Source: Io17-Chloro-G2 sp965226825 | GTDB lineage: Bacteria > Chloroflexota > Dehalococcoidia > Lucifugimonadales > UBA3495 | Reading direction: 5' to 3' | Assembly (NCBI GenBank): GCA_965226825.1 | Contig: CBDDED010000002.1 | Span: 372,001-436,000 of the forward strand | Length of the DNA: 64,000 nucleotides | Part shown: one piece after another, positions 1 through 9,119 of the stretch | How positions within the stretch are numbered: position 1 is the stretch's first letter | Layout: every line of letters starts with the position of its first letter | The notes under the pieces: generated by a model | Database searches by the model: none | Seen by the model: the letters and a program-made list of their open reading frames with translations, nothing else | Told to the model about the DNA's origin: nothing | Position numbers and translations under genes: made by a program

Positions 1-1229
1 CCCCAAACCGGCCCAAGGTTCGGCAGGTTGAACAGCTCAAACTGGAAAGCCGCCCCAACCCAGAAGCAGACTCCGGCAATCACGACCTTCTGCCGGTTCT
101 CTTCGGTCTGGATGACCGTCCGTGCGCCGTCAACAAAGAGAGTCCCGGTGACCAGGATGAGGTATCCCGTCATTACGGGCCCGGGGATGGTGCTGAGCAG
201 CCCGGAAACCTTGGGCAGAAACGCCATGAGGATGAAAATACCGCCAATGCAGTAGCCAACCCGGCGGGAAGCGACGCCGGTTATCTGCGTGAACGAGACA
301 ATGCCCGGACTGATGATGTTTGGCACCGCTCCGCCCACGCCCGCAAGCAGGTTGGTCACGCCGCCGCCGGCGAGCGCCCCCTGCACCTGCCGGAAGTCCA
401 CCGCCCGGGCCTGGCGCTGGGAGACCCGTTGGTGGCCAATGGCTTCTCCGTTGGCCTGAATGGAAATGATGATGCCCAAGAACAGGAACGCCGGAAGCAG
501 CGTCCAGAATGGGATTCCGAAGTCGAGCCCCAACCCCGGCCACTCGCTGGGAAGCCCGATCCAAGGGGCCGTCATCACCCTCTCGATGTCGTAGATCCCA
601 AAGACCGCGGCAACGACGCAACCTACGACTATACCGACCACCGGTCCCCATAGACTCAACACCGCGGAGCCGCGGAGGGTGAGCGCGGCGACGACGGCCA
701 GGGTAGCCAGCGCGGTCAAAGGCGCGGCGACCGGCTCGGCCTCCGACGCCTCGTCCAACAGACCGAAAACAACTGAAGCCAGGGTGATGGAAAGGATCAT
801 CATCACTGTGCCACCGACGGTTGGCGTGACGATTCTACGCAGGATGAACAGCCACTTGGAGATAACGATCTGTGTCGCACCCGAGACAATGACCAGTGTC
901 GTGAGCGTTGCCGGACCTCCGTCCACCACGGCCATGATGCAGAACGGGATGGAGAAAGCAGCCGTAAACATCGGCAGCGCCACCCCGGCCCCAACGGGCC
1001 CGAGCCTCCGCGTCTGCAGCAACGTGGATACTCCTACGACCACCAGGGAGGCAAAAACCATCCACACCAGGTAGGAGTCATCCCTTCCGGATGCCTTGGC
1101 CACGATGACCGGGGTTACCAGCAGGGTGGCGGAAGCAATCAGGCTGAACTGGGAACCGAAACCAAGGACTGACAGGATGGGCGGATTTTAGTGGGGCTCA
1201 TAACGCGGGTTCTGAGAAGCTGTCGCCAT
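1..1229 (-). pseudogene. NCS2 xanthine/uracil permease, interrupted by an early TAA; runs off left edge
   Basis: The minus strand encodes a polytopic permease of the nucleobase:cation symporter-2 family (xanthine/uracil uptake at the inner membrane). Visible stretches include GFGSQFSLIASATLLVTP near the N-terminus and AGVGGAVPNIISPGIVSFTQ further in, with many hydrophobic helices between. The natural start appears to be ATG at 1227-1229, with GGGAGG about eight bases upstream, giving MATASQNPRYEPH. The next codon is TAA (1188-1190), after which the same frame continues NPPILSVLGFG as a normal permease N-terminus. A substitution of a sense codon (for example GAA or CAA) would explain this. No ATG lies close after the stop, so re-initiation would need a rare start. 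The C-terminus is cut by the window edge. A consensus error is possible, but the lesion resembles others nearby. Confidence 0.75.
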
Positions 1230-1523
1230 CAAGTTTGCCTCCCAGACCGGTTTGTTGGCGGGACATTACCTTCATGGGCCAGGCGGTGACACTGCAAGGG
1301 GTTGGCAAAATCTAGCAGAGGTTGCTGAGCGAATCTCGATGCGGCCTGGGGCGCCGGCCCGGTGTCGCAATCATAGCAGCAAGGGAACGGGAGTCCGCGG
1401 CGTATCATATTGGTGCGACTCTCATATCCATCGTGACTTGGTCCGATTCGCTGGGTTCAGTCTGGTAAATAGCCGCAAATGCCCGAGTGCGGGATGACCC
1501 GTATCTCCCAGGCTCCCATTTCG

Positions 1524-2339
1524 TCAACCCTGGCGCTCATTGTTCAGCCGTTCTTCCAATCTTTGGAGCGCGGCTTGAGTGACCCGGAGTTCTCGCAGCA
1601 GGTCTTCTCGGGACACCGGGGTTTCCATCTCCCTCAACCGCTCCAGCTTGGCTTCGTCCAGGTTGTTAATGATTATTGCGATGAACAGGTTGATCACAAC
1701 GAAGGTGCCCAATATCACGAAGCTGACGAAATACACCCAGGCCCACGGGTGCTGCTGCATGGCGGTGAACATGACCACCGTCCAGCCTTCCAGGGTGATA
1801 ATGTTGAAGAGGGTCAACACCGATATTCCCAGGGTCCGCCAGTTTTCCGGATCGTTTTCGTGAAATAGGTGGTAGCCCATGATGGCGTAGATGTATACCA
1901 CGATGCTCATCAGCATGATGACGTGGCCCACGCTGGGTATCGAACGCACCAGGGCGGCGACTATCAGACGCAGGTCTTGGATTGTCGATATCAGCCGCAC
2001 CACCCGCAGCAGCCGGGCGAGACGGGTAATCATGGCGAACTGGCTGGTGGCCGGAATCAGTGCGAACACAATCACCAGGAAGTCGAAGATGTTCCATCCG
2101 TCGCGGAAGTAGCGCTGGGGCCGTGGGGACAAGGCCAGCATCTTGAGCGCCGCTTCTACAATAAAGACCCCCAGGGCCACCTGGTTGCCCAGGTGCAGCC
2201 AGCTTCCGTAAGCCAGGTCAATCGCAGAGGAAGTTTCCAGGCCCAGCAGAGCGCCGTTGGCGATGATCACGCCGATAATGAAGAATTCGAACCATGGGGA
2301 GTTAACCAGCCGCCCGGAAAGATGGGCCAGTTGTTTCAT
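1524..2339 (-). CDS. Bacterial voltage-gated cation channel (BacNav/Cav-like)
   Basis: A 271-residue single-domain six-helix ion channel of the NaChBac/NavAb type, acting as a tetramer in the cytoplasmic membrane. S1-S4 form the voltage sensor. S4 has four arginines at three-residue spacing (R106, R109, R112, R115). The pore loop reads T182-L-E-G-W-T-V188. S6 (about 202-226) is followed by a charged, heptad-like C-terminal tail (about 227-270), as expected for the coiled-coil bundle that assembles these tetramers. Classical sodium-selective members have TLESW. A Gly after the Glu is, as I recall, found in calcium-permeable or weakly selective members such as CavMr and NsvBa, so ion selectivity here is uncertain and may not be sodium. 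Length is normal for the family, and the gene stands alone with no obvious operon partner. Confidence 0.9.
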   Translation of the reverse strand: MKQLAHLSGRLVNSPWFEFFIIGVIIANGALLGLETSSAIDLAYGSWLHLGNQVALGVFIVEAALKMLALSPRPQRYFRDGWNIFDFLVIVFALIPATSQFAMITRLARLLRVVRLISTIQDLRLIVAALVRSIPSVGHVIMLMSIVVYIYAIMGYHLFHENDPENWRTLGISVLTLFNIITLEGWTVVMFTAMQQHPWAWVYFVSFVILGTFVVINLFIAIIINNLDEAKLERLREMETPVSREDLLRELRVTQAALQRLEERLNNERQG

Positions 2340-2639
2340 AGGGCTATATCGCTTCGGCTAGTGATTACGAGATTACATCCGGGAATCGGCGTTTTAGACG
2401 GCCCCATGCAGCGCCTTGCTTCAGCGGAGTCGCACCAAAGTCCGATGCGGCAGCCAGGGATGGCTGGTGGTCTTAACTTGACAGCAAACGCCGCCACTCC
2501 TGAGTTGGTGGCGGCCCCGTAACTCTCTAAAGGTCTGTGAATGGAATGACATTATAGTACGGCGCAGTTAACGCCTGCCACCGACGCCGACGGGTTGGCC
2601 GGTTGAAACGCATTCTACCGTGACGGGCGAATCTTGCGT

Positions 2640-2815
2640 CTAAACCCCAATCCACCGAAAAGATCAGTGTGGCGGTGTGCAGAAGGGATGAGAAAGCGCT
2701 CCCGGCTTCGGGGCTAATGGTTTTCGATGACAAAACCAACCCGAAACGAGGAGCACCAAATGGATGCTACGACGTGAGCACCTCGACCGCATCAACGTAG
2801 CCTTCGATGACCGCC
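2640..2815 (+). mobile_element. Left-end remnant of an IS1380-family element
   Basis: This stretch closely matches the left end and first transposase codons of the fuller IS copy at 4690-4866: the terminal CCACCGAAAAGAT, the leader with ACCCGAAACGAGGAGCAC, and a reading MLRREHLDRINVAFDD that parallels the other copy's MLSREQPDRIHVAFND. Similarity stops at about 2812-2820, where the sequence switches into an unrelated cofE-like reading frame. Only about 175 bp remain and no right end was found, so it is a dead fragment. The two copies lie about 2 kb apart in the same orientation. Confidence 0.8.
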
Positions 2816-2941
2816 GAGCTGGTCACCGGCAAGCTCCTCGGCGTCCCCGTAGCCCTCATCAAGGGCTACCCCTACGAACCCATAGACGAGGCCGACTCCC
2901 GCGCCATAGTCCGCGAGCCGGATAAGGATTTGTTCAGGTAG
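2816..2941 (+). pseudogene. C-terminal fragment of a CofE/FbiB-like F420-0:gamma-glutamyl ligase
   Basis: An open 41-codon tail reads ELVTGKLLGVPVALIKGYPY, continues through EADSRAIVREPDKDLFR and ends at TAG (2939-2941). This is the typical C-terminal end of coenzyme F420-0:L-glutamate ligase: a 'gk..gvPva.ikG' strand, then a tail ending 'r...Dlfr'. The upstream nine-tenths of the gene are missing and replaced by the IS1380 left end, so it cannot be functional. Codon use is GC-rich like the neighbours. It suggests that an insertion plus deletion destroyed a cofE locus here or carried its end to this place. The family assignment rests on a short match and is an inference. Confidence 0.6.
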
Positions 2942-3030
2942 AGGCGATCCAAGCTGCCCACCTGTCAATGTTAAGTGCGCTGCCAGTCTGAAATCTCGTG
3001 GCAACCTTGGTTTCGCCTAAAGCACATCCC

Positions 3031-4580
3031 TCAGTTTGTGCGCTCCAGGTCGGCGAGTGCCTGTTCAATTTTCTCTTTGAGGTCGCTGTTGCTTTGCCGC
3101 TCCGCTAGGTTCAAGGAAGTTACGAAATCTGATCGTGCTTCTATCGTTTGAGCCAAAGCTGAGTTGGCTCTGCCTCGGTTGTAGTAAGCACTTGCCGATT
3201 CAGGGTCCCGCTCGATTGCTAAGTTGCAGTCTTCCAACGCATGTTCGTACTCCCCGAGCATTATCCGAGCTTCCGCGCGGTTGCTGTATGGGATCGGATT
3301 GTCTGGGTCATTTAGGACGTCGTTGTCATAATCGTCTTTGGCCTCTTGGAACCGGCCCAGTCCGAATTTTGCGAGCCCCCGGTGGTTGTACGCCCCGGGT
3401 AAGCTCGGGTCGGCGCTGATTGCCATTTCCGCGTCCGCCAGCGCGGCTTCATAATCTCCTAGCGCGCACTTTGCGCCGGCGCGGACCATGTAGGCCACAG
3501 GTAATCAGGTTCAAGTTGTATGGCATAGTCGAGATCTGCAATCGCCAGCGCGTAATCGCCTAACCTGACCCTTGCGTTACCGCGGTTGTAGTAGGAGCCA
3601 GCGTATTCTGGGTCAATTGTTACGGCGCTGTTGAAATCGCCAAGCGCGTCCTCAAAGCGGTTGAGCTCGCCAAAAGAAGTACCACGGTTGTTGTACGCCG
3701 CAACGAACGTGGGATCTAGGCGGATCGCCTCTACGTAGGCATTCGAAGCTAGTTCATATTCGCTCCTTTGCCCGTGAAGATATCCAATCGAGAACCGTGC
3801 GCGGGCAGCGCGATTATCGTCGTTTCCTTCCGCAAGGTTGGCGATCGCCTGCCACTTTTGGATTGCAGCGCTGTTGTTACCAGCGCTTTGCAACCTAATG
3901 GCTTCGGCAGTCGTCCGGTCTAAATCGCCTACCTCAATTAAGTTGCTCATTTGATCGGCCAATCTTTGAAGCTCTTGCGACTTTGCCGCATCTTCCGCGG
4001 TGCTCCTACCAATCGCGTCTCGCGTCTGTTGTGCTTCTCGCTCGGCTTCTCTAATGCGTTCAACGGTCTGCTCTGCATCCTCGGCCAGTTGCTCAGCCCT
4101 AGTAGCTGTGGTTTGTGCTTGAGCAGCTATAGTTTGCGCCTCAGTTGCGCTAGTTTGCGCCTCGGCCGTGTATCTCCTTGCGTCATCCAATATGTCGCGG
4201 AACCACCGGTATCCGATGAATCCCGAAACGACTATCAATATGCCAACTGCAGTCACAAATACGGTGATAGCCGCCAACGAAACGGCCGCCGCCATCAGCC
4301 ACCAGTTGATACTCTCCGCGCGGTCATCGAGGTATTGACTACGAACTTCGAGCGCCAAGCTTCTCAATTGGGCATCGGTCAGCACCGGGGCTTCGGGTGG
4401 CGCATGTATCGTGCCACCCGTCGTTGCCGACGCGGCAGACCGCTCGGACATCAAGAACACCGCAACTGGACCAACTGCAAACGCGGAGATCAGCAAAAGC
4501 AGCAGCGTTACAGCCAAGGTGATTATCATCCAAGGTTTTATGGAAAGCCTCTCGTATTTTGGGTTGAAGCACGATGGCAA
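3031..4580 (-). pseudogene. TPR-repeat membrane protein, split by a frameshift
   Basis: Two adjacent minus-strand frames make one protein of about 515 residues. The N-terminal part (4580 to 3459, TTG start) has a hydrophobic helix near residues 18-40, a second near 93-122, and a long Ala/Gln/Glu-rich coiled coil (about 130-215). TPR motifs follow (AAYNNRGTSFGELNRFEDAL, GSYYNRGNARVRLGDYALAI). In the middle of a repeat, after IQLEPDYL, the frame is lost. The downstream frame picks up exactly at VAYMVRAGAKCALGDYEAAL and continues with further TPRs to 3031. One missing base at about 3508-3511 explains the split. Such proteins act as membrane-anchored protein-interaction scaffolds; no partner is evident. 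It lies between two IS1380 copies. Alternatively it is an assembly indel. Confidence 0.75.
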
Positions 4581-4687
4581 ACTATAAGGAGTTTACCATC
4601 GTGACGTCGTCACGCTTCGAAAAGCAAAATCAAGCATGGCCCCGTCCCAAAGGATGGGCCCCATCGCGTTAACGTCTGGCTGCGCAG

Positions 4688-6407
4688 CCTAAACCCCGAT
4701 CCACCGAAAAGATGAGCGTGGTTGCGTGCTGAAGGGATGAGAGAGTGCTTCCGGGCTTCGGGGATAATGGTTTGTGGAATGACCAAACCGACCCGAAACG
4801 AGGAGCACCCAACAGATGCTATCACGTGAGCAGCCCGACCGCATCCACGTCGCCTTTAATGACCCCCGTCTGGTGGCTGGTGCCGGACTGATCCTGCCGG
4901 TTACGCTGGCCCCCTGGGAGTGGGTGAGCTGGCGGATCGCCACCTTGACCTGGGCCGTGCCCCTGGGCGAGCCAACGCTGGCGACAAGATGCTGACCCTG
5001 GTGGCGTCGGCCCTGACTGGTGGTGATTGCATCGACGACGCCGACGTGTTGCGCACCGGCGGTACCGCTGACACCATTGGCTGTGTGGTGAAGGCGCCGT
5101 CCACGCTGGGGACCTTCCTGCGCAGTTTCCGGTGGGGCCACGTGCGCCAGTTGGATCGGGTGAGCCGGGAGTTGCTGGCCCGAGCCTGGGATGCTGGGGC
5201 TGGACCCGGCGACGCCCCGTTGACCATCGATCTGGACTCCACCATCTGCGAGACCTACGGGCTGAGGAAGGAGAGAGCGCGGCGCCACAACTACGCCGGC
5301 CTGCGGGGCTATCACCCTCTGCTGGCCGTGGCCGCCGGCACTGGCGACGTGCTGATGGCCCGACTGCGCAAGGGCCGAGCCAACACGGCCCGGGGCGCCG
5401 GCCACTTCCTGCGGGAGACCGTGGGACGAGTTCGCTACGCCGGAGCCGCGGGTCAACTCACCGTGCGGGCCGACAGCGGCTTCTACACCCATGCCATCGT
5501 CGCCGTCTGCCGCAAGATGAAAGTGCGCTTCTCCATCACGGTGCGCCAGCACCAGACCCTGCGCAACCTCATCGAGGCCATACCCGAGGCGGACTGGACC
5601 CCCATACCCTACTCGATGGAGGCGCCGCCGACGTGGCCGAGACGGAATACACCCCCTTCGAGAGCAAACCCGACGCCACACCGGTGCGCCTCATCGTCCG
5701 CCGGGTGAAACCCACCCCAGGCTCCCAACTGGCGCTGTTTGCCACCTACAGCTATCACGCCTTCATCACCGACCGGGACGGGGACACCCTGGATCTCGAG
5801 GCCGACCATCGCCGCCACGCCGAGATAGAGAACGCCATCCGCGACCTCAAGTACGGCGTGGGGCTCAACCATCTCCCCTCGGGGCGTTTTCCCGCCAACG
5901 CCGCCTGGCTGGCCGTACAGGTCATCGCCCATAACCTGGCCCGCTGGACGGCGCGCATCGGTCTGGGTGAGCAGGTGGTCACCACCAAGACCCTCCGACG
6001 GCGCTTCTTCTCCCTGGCCGGACGTATCACCCGCAAGGCACGCCGCCTCACCTTACATCTCCCCCAGGGCTGGCCCTGGGCAAACCAGTTCAGCTCCGCC
6101 CTGGCGAAACTGCGCGCCCTGCCGCTCCATTCCTGACACCACCCAACGCGCCTGACCCGTCCGCCAGACTATCCACAGGCTCGGCCGGCCCGCGTCGGGC
6201 TGGAACCAGTGTGTCTCCTGCTGCAATCTGCCCGCTGGTCTCGCCTGTCGCCGGAGCCGCGGCCTGTTAAAATCCCCTTCGCACCGCTGACACACTCAGC
6301 ACCCGTCCCAATCCGTCGGGATCAAAGCCTCACCGCGGATTTCCCGCACTCCTCATCCGCCGTCCGACCGGCATAGCTACATTCTTTCGGTGGATTCGGG
6401 CTAAAGC
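4688..6407 (+). mobile_element. IS1380-family insertion sequence (fuller copy)
   Basis: An element of about 1.7 kb bounded by imperfect inverted repeats: left CCCCGATCCACCGAAAAGAT (4694-4713) and right, read from the other strand, GCCCGAATCCACCGAAAGAAT (about 6382-6402). It carries one transposase coding region of the IS1380 DDE family plus about 250 bp of non-coding sequence before the right end. No clean target duplication could be fixed because the exact outer ends are uncertain. The transposase is disrupted, so the copy is probably inactive by itself. Confidence 0.75.
4816..6136 (+). pseudogene. IS1380-family transposase, two frameshifts
   Basis: The cut-and-paste DDE transposase of the IS1380 family is spread over three frames. 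Frame one starts at ATG 4816 (GAGGAGCAC eleven bases upstream) and gives MLSREQPDRIHVAF up to LILPVTLA. Frame two takes over at about 4911, inside a run of five C, with PLGVGELADRHLDLGRAPGR. It holds the hallmark GGDCIDDADVLR, PSTLGTFLRSF, a putative catalytic-region segment IDLDSTICETYG and the LTVRADSGFYT strand. Frame three takes over at about 5617-5622 with GAADVAETEY and runs to LRALPLHS at 6136, including the AEIENAIRDLKYG segment. Both changes fit a single missing base. The C-run could also be a sequencing error or a slippery site, but the second shift has no such run. Confidence 0.75.
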
Positions 6408-6481
6408 AATGTCTGATCGCGTTTTACCGGACGGGGCGCACCCCCGGTCATTCAAGCTGGAGTGATGATTCCGGGGGACTA

Positions 6482-6603
6482 AGAAACTATCTCAAAACGC
6501 GGTTCGACAAGCTCACCGTGAGCGGAACGAACCTTGTAATCCGCTCACCCTGAGCTTGTCGAAGGGCGCCGCCAAGAGCAAAGGCAGTTTTGAGATAGTT
6601 TCT
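6482..6603. repeat. MITE-like element with 17-bp perfect terminal inverted repeats
   Basis: AGAAACTATCTCAAAAC at 6482-6498 is repeated exactly inverted at 6587-6603. Nested inside is a second inverted pair, CGACAAGCTCACCGTGAGCG and the near-complement around 6539-6562 (CCGCTCACCCTGAGCTTGTCG). The element is 122 bp, has no coding capacity and can fold into one long hairpin. The inner arms match a palindromic repeat type I recall seeing widely in bacterial genomes. A short TAA flank on both sides may be a target duplication. Confidence 0.8.
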
Positions 6604-6883
6604 AAATCAAAACTGAAAGAGCCCGCATGAGGGATCCGTGCGTTTGACTCTCCTTTCCAAATGGAATACTTTAGGACAGCAACAAGGCAGTTGACCTAGT
6701 AGCGCGTGCTGACTCGCACAACGTATTTCGCAGACAGTTGCCGGAATTGTGCGCCCTGGGGGCAGTTCCTAAACATTCATCCCATATCACCCGGACCGCA
6801 GATCCTACACGGTGAAAACCCCACCACAACCGCCGCAAGCACACTGTTAACTGTGACCCACTGCCCCCCGTCGGCACACCGCG

Positions 6884-6955
6884 CCGGTCGAAGCCCCTCC
6901 AGGCTCTCGCGTAATTTTATGGCGTTTTAACCGGCAAGCGGAGGCTTTCGACCGG
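6884..6955. repeat. Inverted repeat pair, about 16 bp arms
   Basis: CCGGTCGAAGCCCCTCC (6884-6900) pairs imperfectly with GGAGGCTTTCGACCGG (6940-6955) across a 39-bp AT-richer loop. It sits in the 900-bp gap between the IS element and the methyltransferase. It could be a hairpin, a decayed mobile end or a terminator-like structure; no T-run follows. Confidence 0.45.
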
Positions 6956-7054
6956 CCTACGTGCTCGTCGGGGCGCGGTTTTGGGAATTACCTCCGCTAC
7001 CGGACAATCTCGCAAAAAATGACAGCTTTAACGTGTATATCAGAGGAGCTAAGA

Positions 7055-7873
7055 ATGACGAGCCGATTCAGTGAAGCAGAAACCGAGGCGTTTTACGACG
7101 CAGAAGACGCTTTATACCGTTCATTTTGGGACCGGGAAGGCAGCCTGCATTGGGGCTGGTTCGACCAGGAGAACGGGGACGATTTCCTGGCTGCCTGCGT
7201 GAACCTGAACCGGGTTATGCTGGAAAAGGCCCAGATCGAACCTGCAGCCCAGGTGTTGGACCTGGGTTGCGGCAACGGCAACACCGCCACCTGGCTGTGC
7301 GAAAGCGCGGGCTGCCAGGTAACGGGAATAGACCTGAGCGGCGTCCGCATTAACAATGCCGTCGAGTCGCTCAAGGACCAGGCCCCGGAGGTGCGCTCCC
7401 GTCTGACATTCGAGAAGGCCTCGGCCACCGACCTGCCCTTCGACGCCGATTCTTTCAGTCACGTCTGGAGCCAGGCGACCATCTACCATATTCCCGATAA
7501 GGAAAAGACCCTGCAAGAAGTCTATCGGGTGCTCAAACCGGGCAGTCTGTTCGTCTTTGACGATTTGACCAAGCCCAGGCCCAATATCAGCGACGATGCC
7601 CGCAAGTATGTCTAAGACCGGCTGCTGTTTGACACCGATTTCAGCTTTTCCGGATACCAGGACGCTTTGAAGAAGACGGGATTTCGGGTGTTGGAAGCCC
7701 ATGACCTGTCGGAGAACCTGAAAAAGAGCTACGCCTGCCTGTCCCAAATGGCGCTGTCCCAGAAAGCGCTGAACCCGGATACCTTCGAAGCCCTCTCCCA
7801 CGCCCATGACCAGATGGTGAATGCGATCGAACGGGAAGAATTGGGATGGGGTATGTTCCTCTGCCAAAAGTAA
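7055..7873 (+). pseudogene. SAM-dependent class I methyltransferase with an internal TAA
   Basis: The chosen start ATG 7055 is preceded by AGAGGAG at a nine-base spacing; a longer ATG at 7019 lacks this. The protein has the class I methyltransferase core: motif I VLDLGCGNGNTATWL, an acidic residue ending strand two (VTGIDLSG), then DLPFDADSFSHVWSQ and a YRVLKPGS post-core loop, much like the sarcosine/dimethylglycine or UbiE-type enzymes. At 7613-7615 a TAA follows RKYV. The same frame then continues DRLLFDTDFSFSGYQDAL through to MFLCQK (stop 7871-7873), clearly the missing C-terminal part. A Tyr or similar codon to TAA change is the simplest explanation. A truncated product of 186 residues would still hold the SAM-binding core, so partial function cannot be excluded. 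The substrate is unknown. Confidence 0.75.
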
Positions 7874-8022
7874 CGGGGCGACGTTGAACCCGGATTGAGC
7901 CGAGGGGTTTCAGCGGTTAACCCAAGCCAGGTTTTTCCGGGCTGAACCCCGGTTGCTTCTGCCCCAGGGGAGCGCAGTACGATGCCGTTGGCCATGTTCT
8001 CGGGCTGCTGTTCTAGGAGGGT

Positions 8023-8136
8023 ATGCACCTCGTCAAGCGGGGTCACGGATTCTTTGATGACGAGCTGACAGAGTCGGAGTCCGGCCTGGACTGGCTGGAG
8101 CAGCGGCAACGGGAACAGGACAACGTCAACAGGTAA
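8023..8136 (+). CDS. Small ORF, unknown
   Basis: A 37-codon frame with a strong ribosome-binding site (TAGGAGG four bases before ATG) lies in the gap between the methyltransferase and the hydrolase, in the same direction. It reads MHLVKRGHGFFDDELTES and continues to a Glu/Gln/Arg-rich end (WLEQRQREQDNVNR). The charged, helical tail would suit a small regulatory or antitoxin-like peptide, but no family is recognised. The stop lies 33 bases before the hydrolase start, so the two could be cotranscribed. It could be chance. Confidence 0.35.
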   Translation: MHLVKRGHGFFDDELTESESGLDWLEQRQREQDNVNR

Positions 8137-8169
8137 GTTACCGCCGGGCCGGGAGGCCTTCACCAAGAT

Positions 8170-9084
8170 ATGCTGATTCCCTTACTGCTTGCCGTCGCTG
8201 GGCTGGCCGTGCTGGCCCTGCTGACAATGTTCGCCTATGGCGCCTGGGTCGCCCACAGGCTGACCCTACAGGAGCGGATGCCGGTATCCGGCCACCCCAT
8301 GCAGTTAGGGTTGCATTGGGAGGACATCGCTTTCCCCAGCCGGGGAGATTCGGTGCGGCTGGTCGGCTGGTATTTGCCCGCTCCCGGAGACCGCCGCTGC
8401 GTAATTCTGATTCAGGGGACCGACCAGCATCGGAACGACCCGGCGATCCGGGCCCTGGAGCTGGGCCGCGACCTGGTTGACCAGGAATTTAGCGTCCTAT
8501 TGTTCGACCTGCGGGCCCGTGGCGAGTCGGGCGGAGTACGCAGTTCCGAGGGCGACCGGGAGCAATGGGACCTGCTCGGGGCAATCGACTACGTGGAATC
8601 CCGGGGCATTCCGGTGGAGCGAATCGGGCTGCTGGGTTTTTCCCTGGGTGCGGGGGTAGCCATTATGGTGGCGGCCCAAGACCCCAGGATCCCGGCTGTT
8701 GTCAGCGACAGCGGGTTTATGGACTACGTTTCGGACATTCGCCTGATTCATACCACCGCCTGGGGATTCTACCTGCCGACCTGGTTCTCCTTCTTTATCC
8801 TGTGGGCGGGGCGGGCCGTGTTCCGAGCCGATTTCCGGCGGGTGCGGCCGGTAGAAGTGATCGACCAGATATCCCAGCCTATCTATTTCATTCACGGGCG
8901 TGAGGACCCGGTAATTTCGGTGGATGAAACGGTGGCCCTGCACCTCGCTTCCAACAACCCGGAAGACCGAATATGGCTGGTGGACGGGGCCGAGCACATC
9001 AACGTTTACCGGAAGAATCGGGCAGCCTATATCCGCAGGGTGGCTCTCTTCTTCGAGGAACACATACCGCCGCTCCTGCCCTGA
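8170..9084 (+). CDS. Membrane-anchored alpha/beta hydrolase
   Basis: A 304-residue serine hydrolase of the alpha/beta fold. Residues 3-27 form an N-terminal membrane helix, so the catalytic domain is probably tethered at the membrane. The nucleophile elbow is GFSLGAG, the likely acid is in HGREDPVI and the catalytic His in DGAEHINVY, in the usual order. The fold resembles the BAAT/PHB-depolymerase-like and 'YqkD-type' hydrolases that work on esters or amides; the substrate is not deducible. It lies downstream of the broken methyltransferase on the same strand and converges on the dienelactone-hydrolase-like gene. Confidence 0.85.
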   Translation: MLIPLLLAVAGLAVLALLTMFAYGAWVAHRLTLQERMPVSGHPMQLGLHWEDIAFPSRGDSVRLVGWYLPAPGDRRCVILIQGTDQHRNDPAIRALELGRDLVDQEFSVLLFDLRARGESGGVRSSEGDREQWDLLGAIDYVESRGIPVERIGLLGFSLGAGVAIMVAAQDPRIPAVVSDSGFMDYVSDIRLIHTTAWGFYLPTWFSFFILWAGRAVFRADFRRVRPVEVIDQISQPIYFIHGREDPVISVDETVALHLASNNPEDRIWLVDGAEHINVYRKNRAAYIRRVALFFEEHIPPLLP

Positions 9085-9119
9085 AGTTCACGAGGGCTGG
9101 CATCGCCGGCGCGGCCCAT

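Noticed and set aside
130..651. 173-residue minus-strand frame
   Set aside because: Same strand as the permease but another frame; Arg/Gly/His-rich shadow of its hydrophobic helices.
2490..2516. CCGCCA/GGTGGCGG hairpin as a terminator
   Set aside because: No T-run on either strand and no gene ending close by; kept only as a possible structure.
4689..5681. 330-residue minus-strand frame across the IS element
   Set aside because: Antisense of the transposase; starts and ends within the IS and has no motif.
1188..7615. TAA as a recoded sense codon
   Set aside because: Many intact genes here end in TAA (for example the DUF1501 gene and sufC), so the two internal TAA codons are better seen as mutations or errors.
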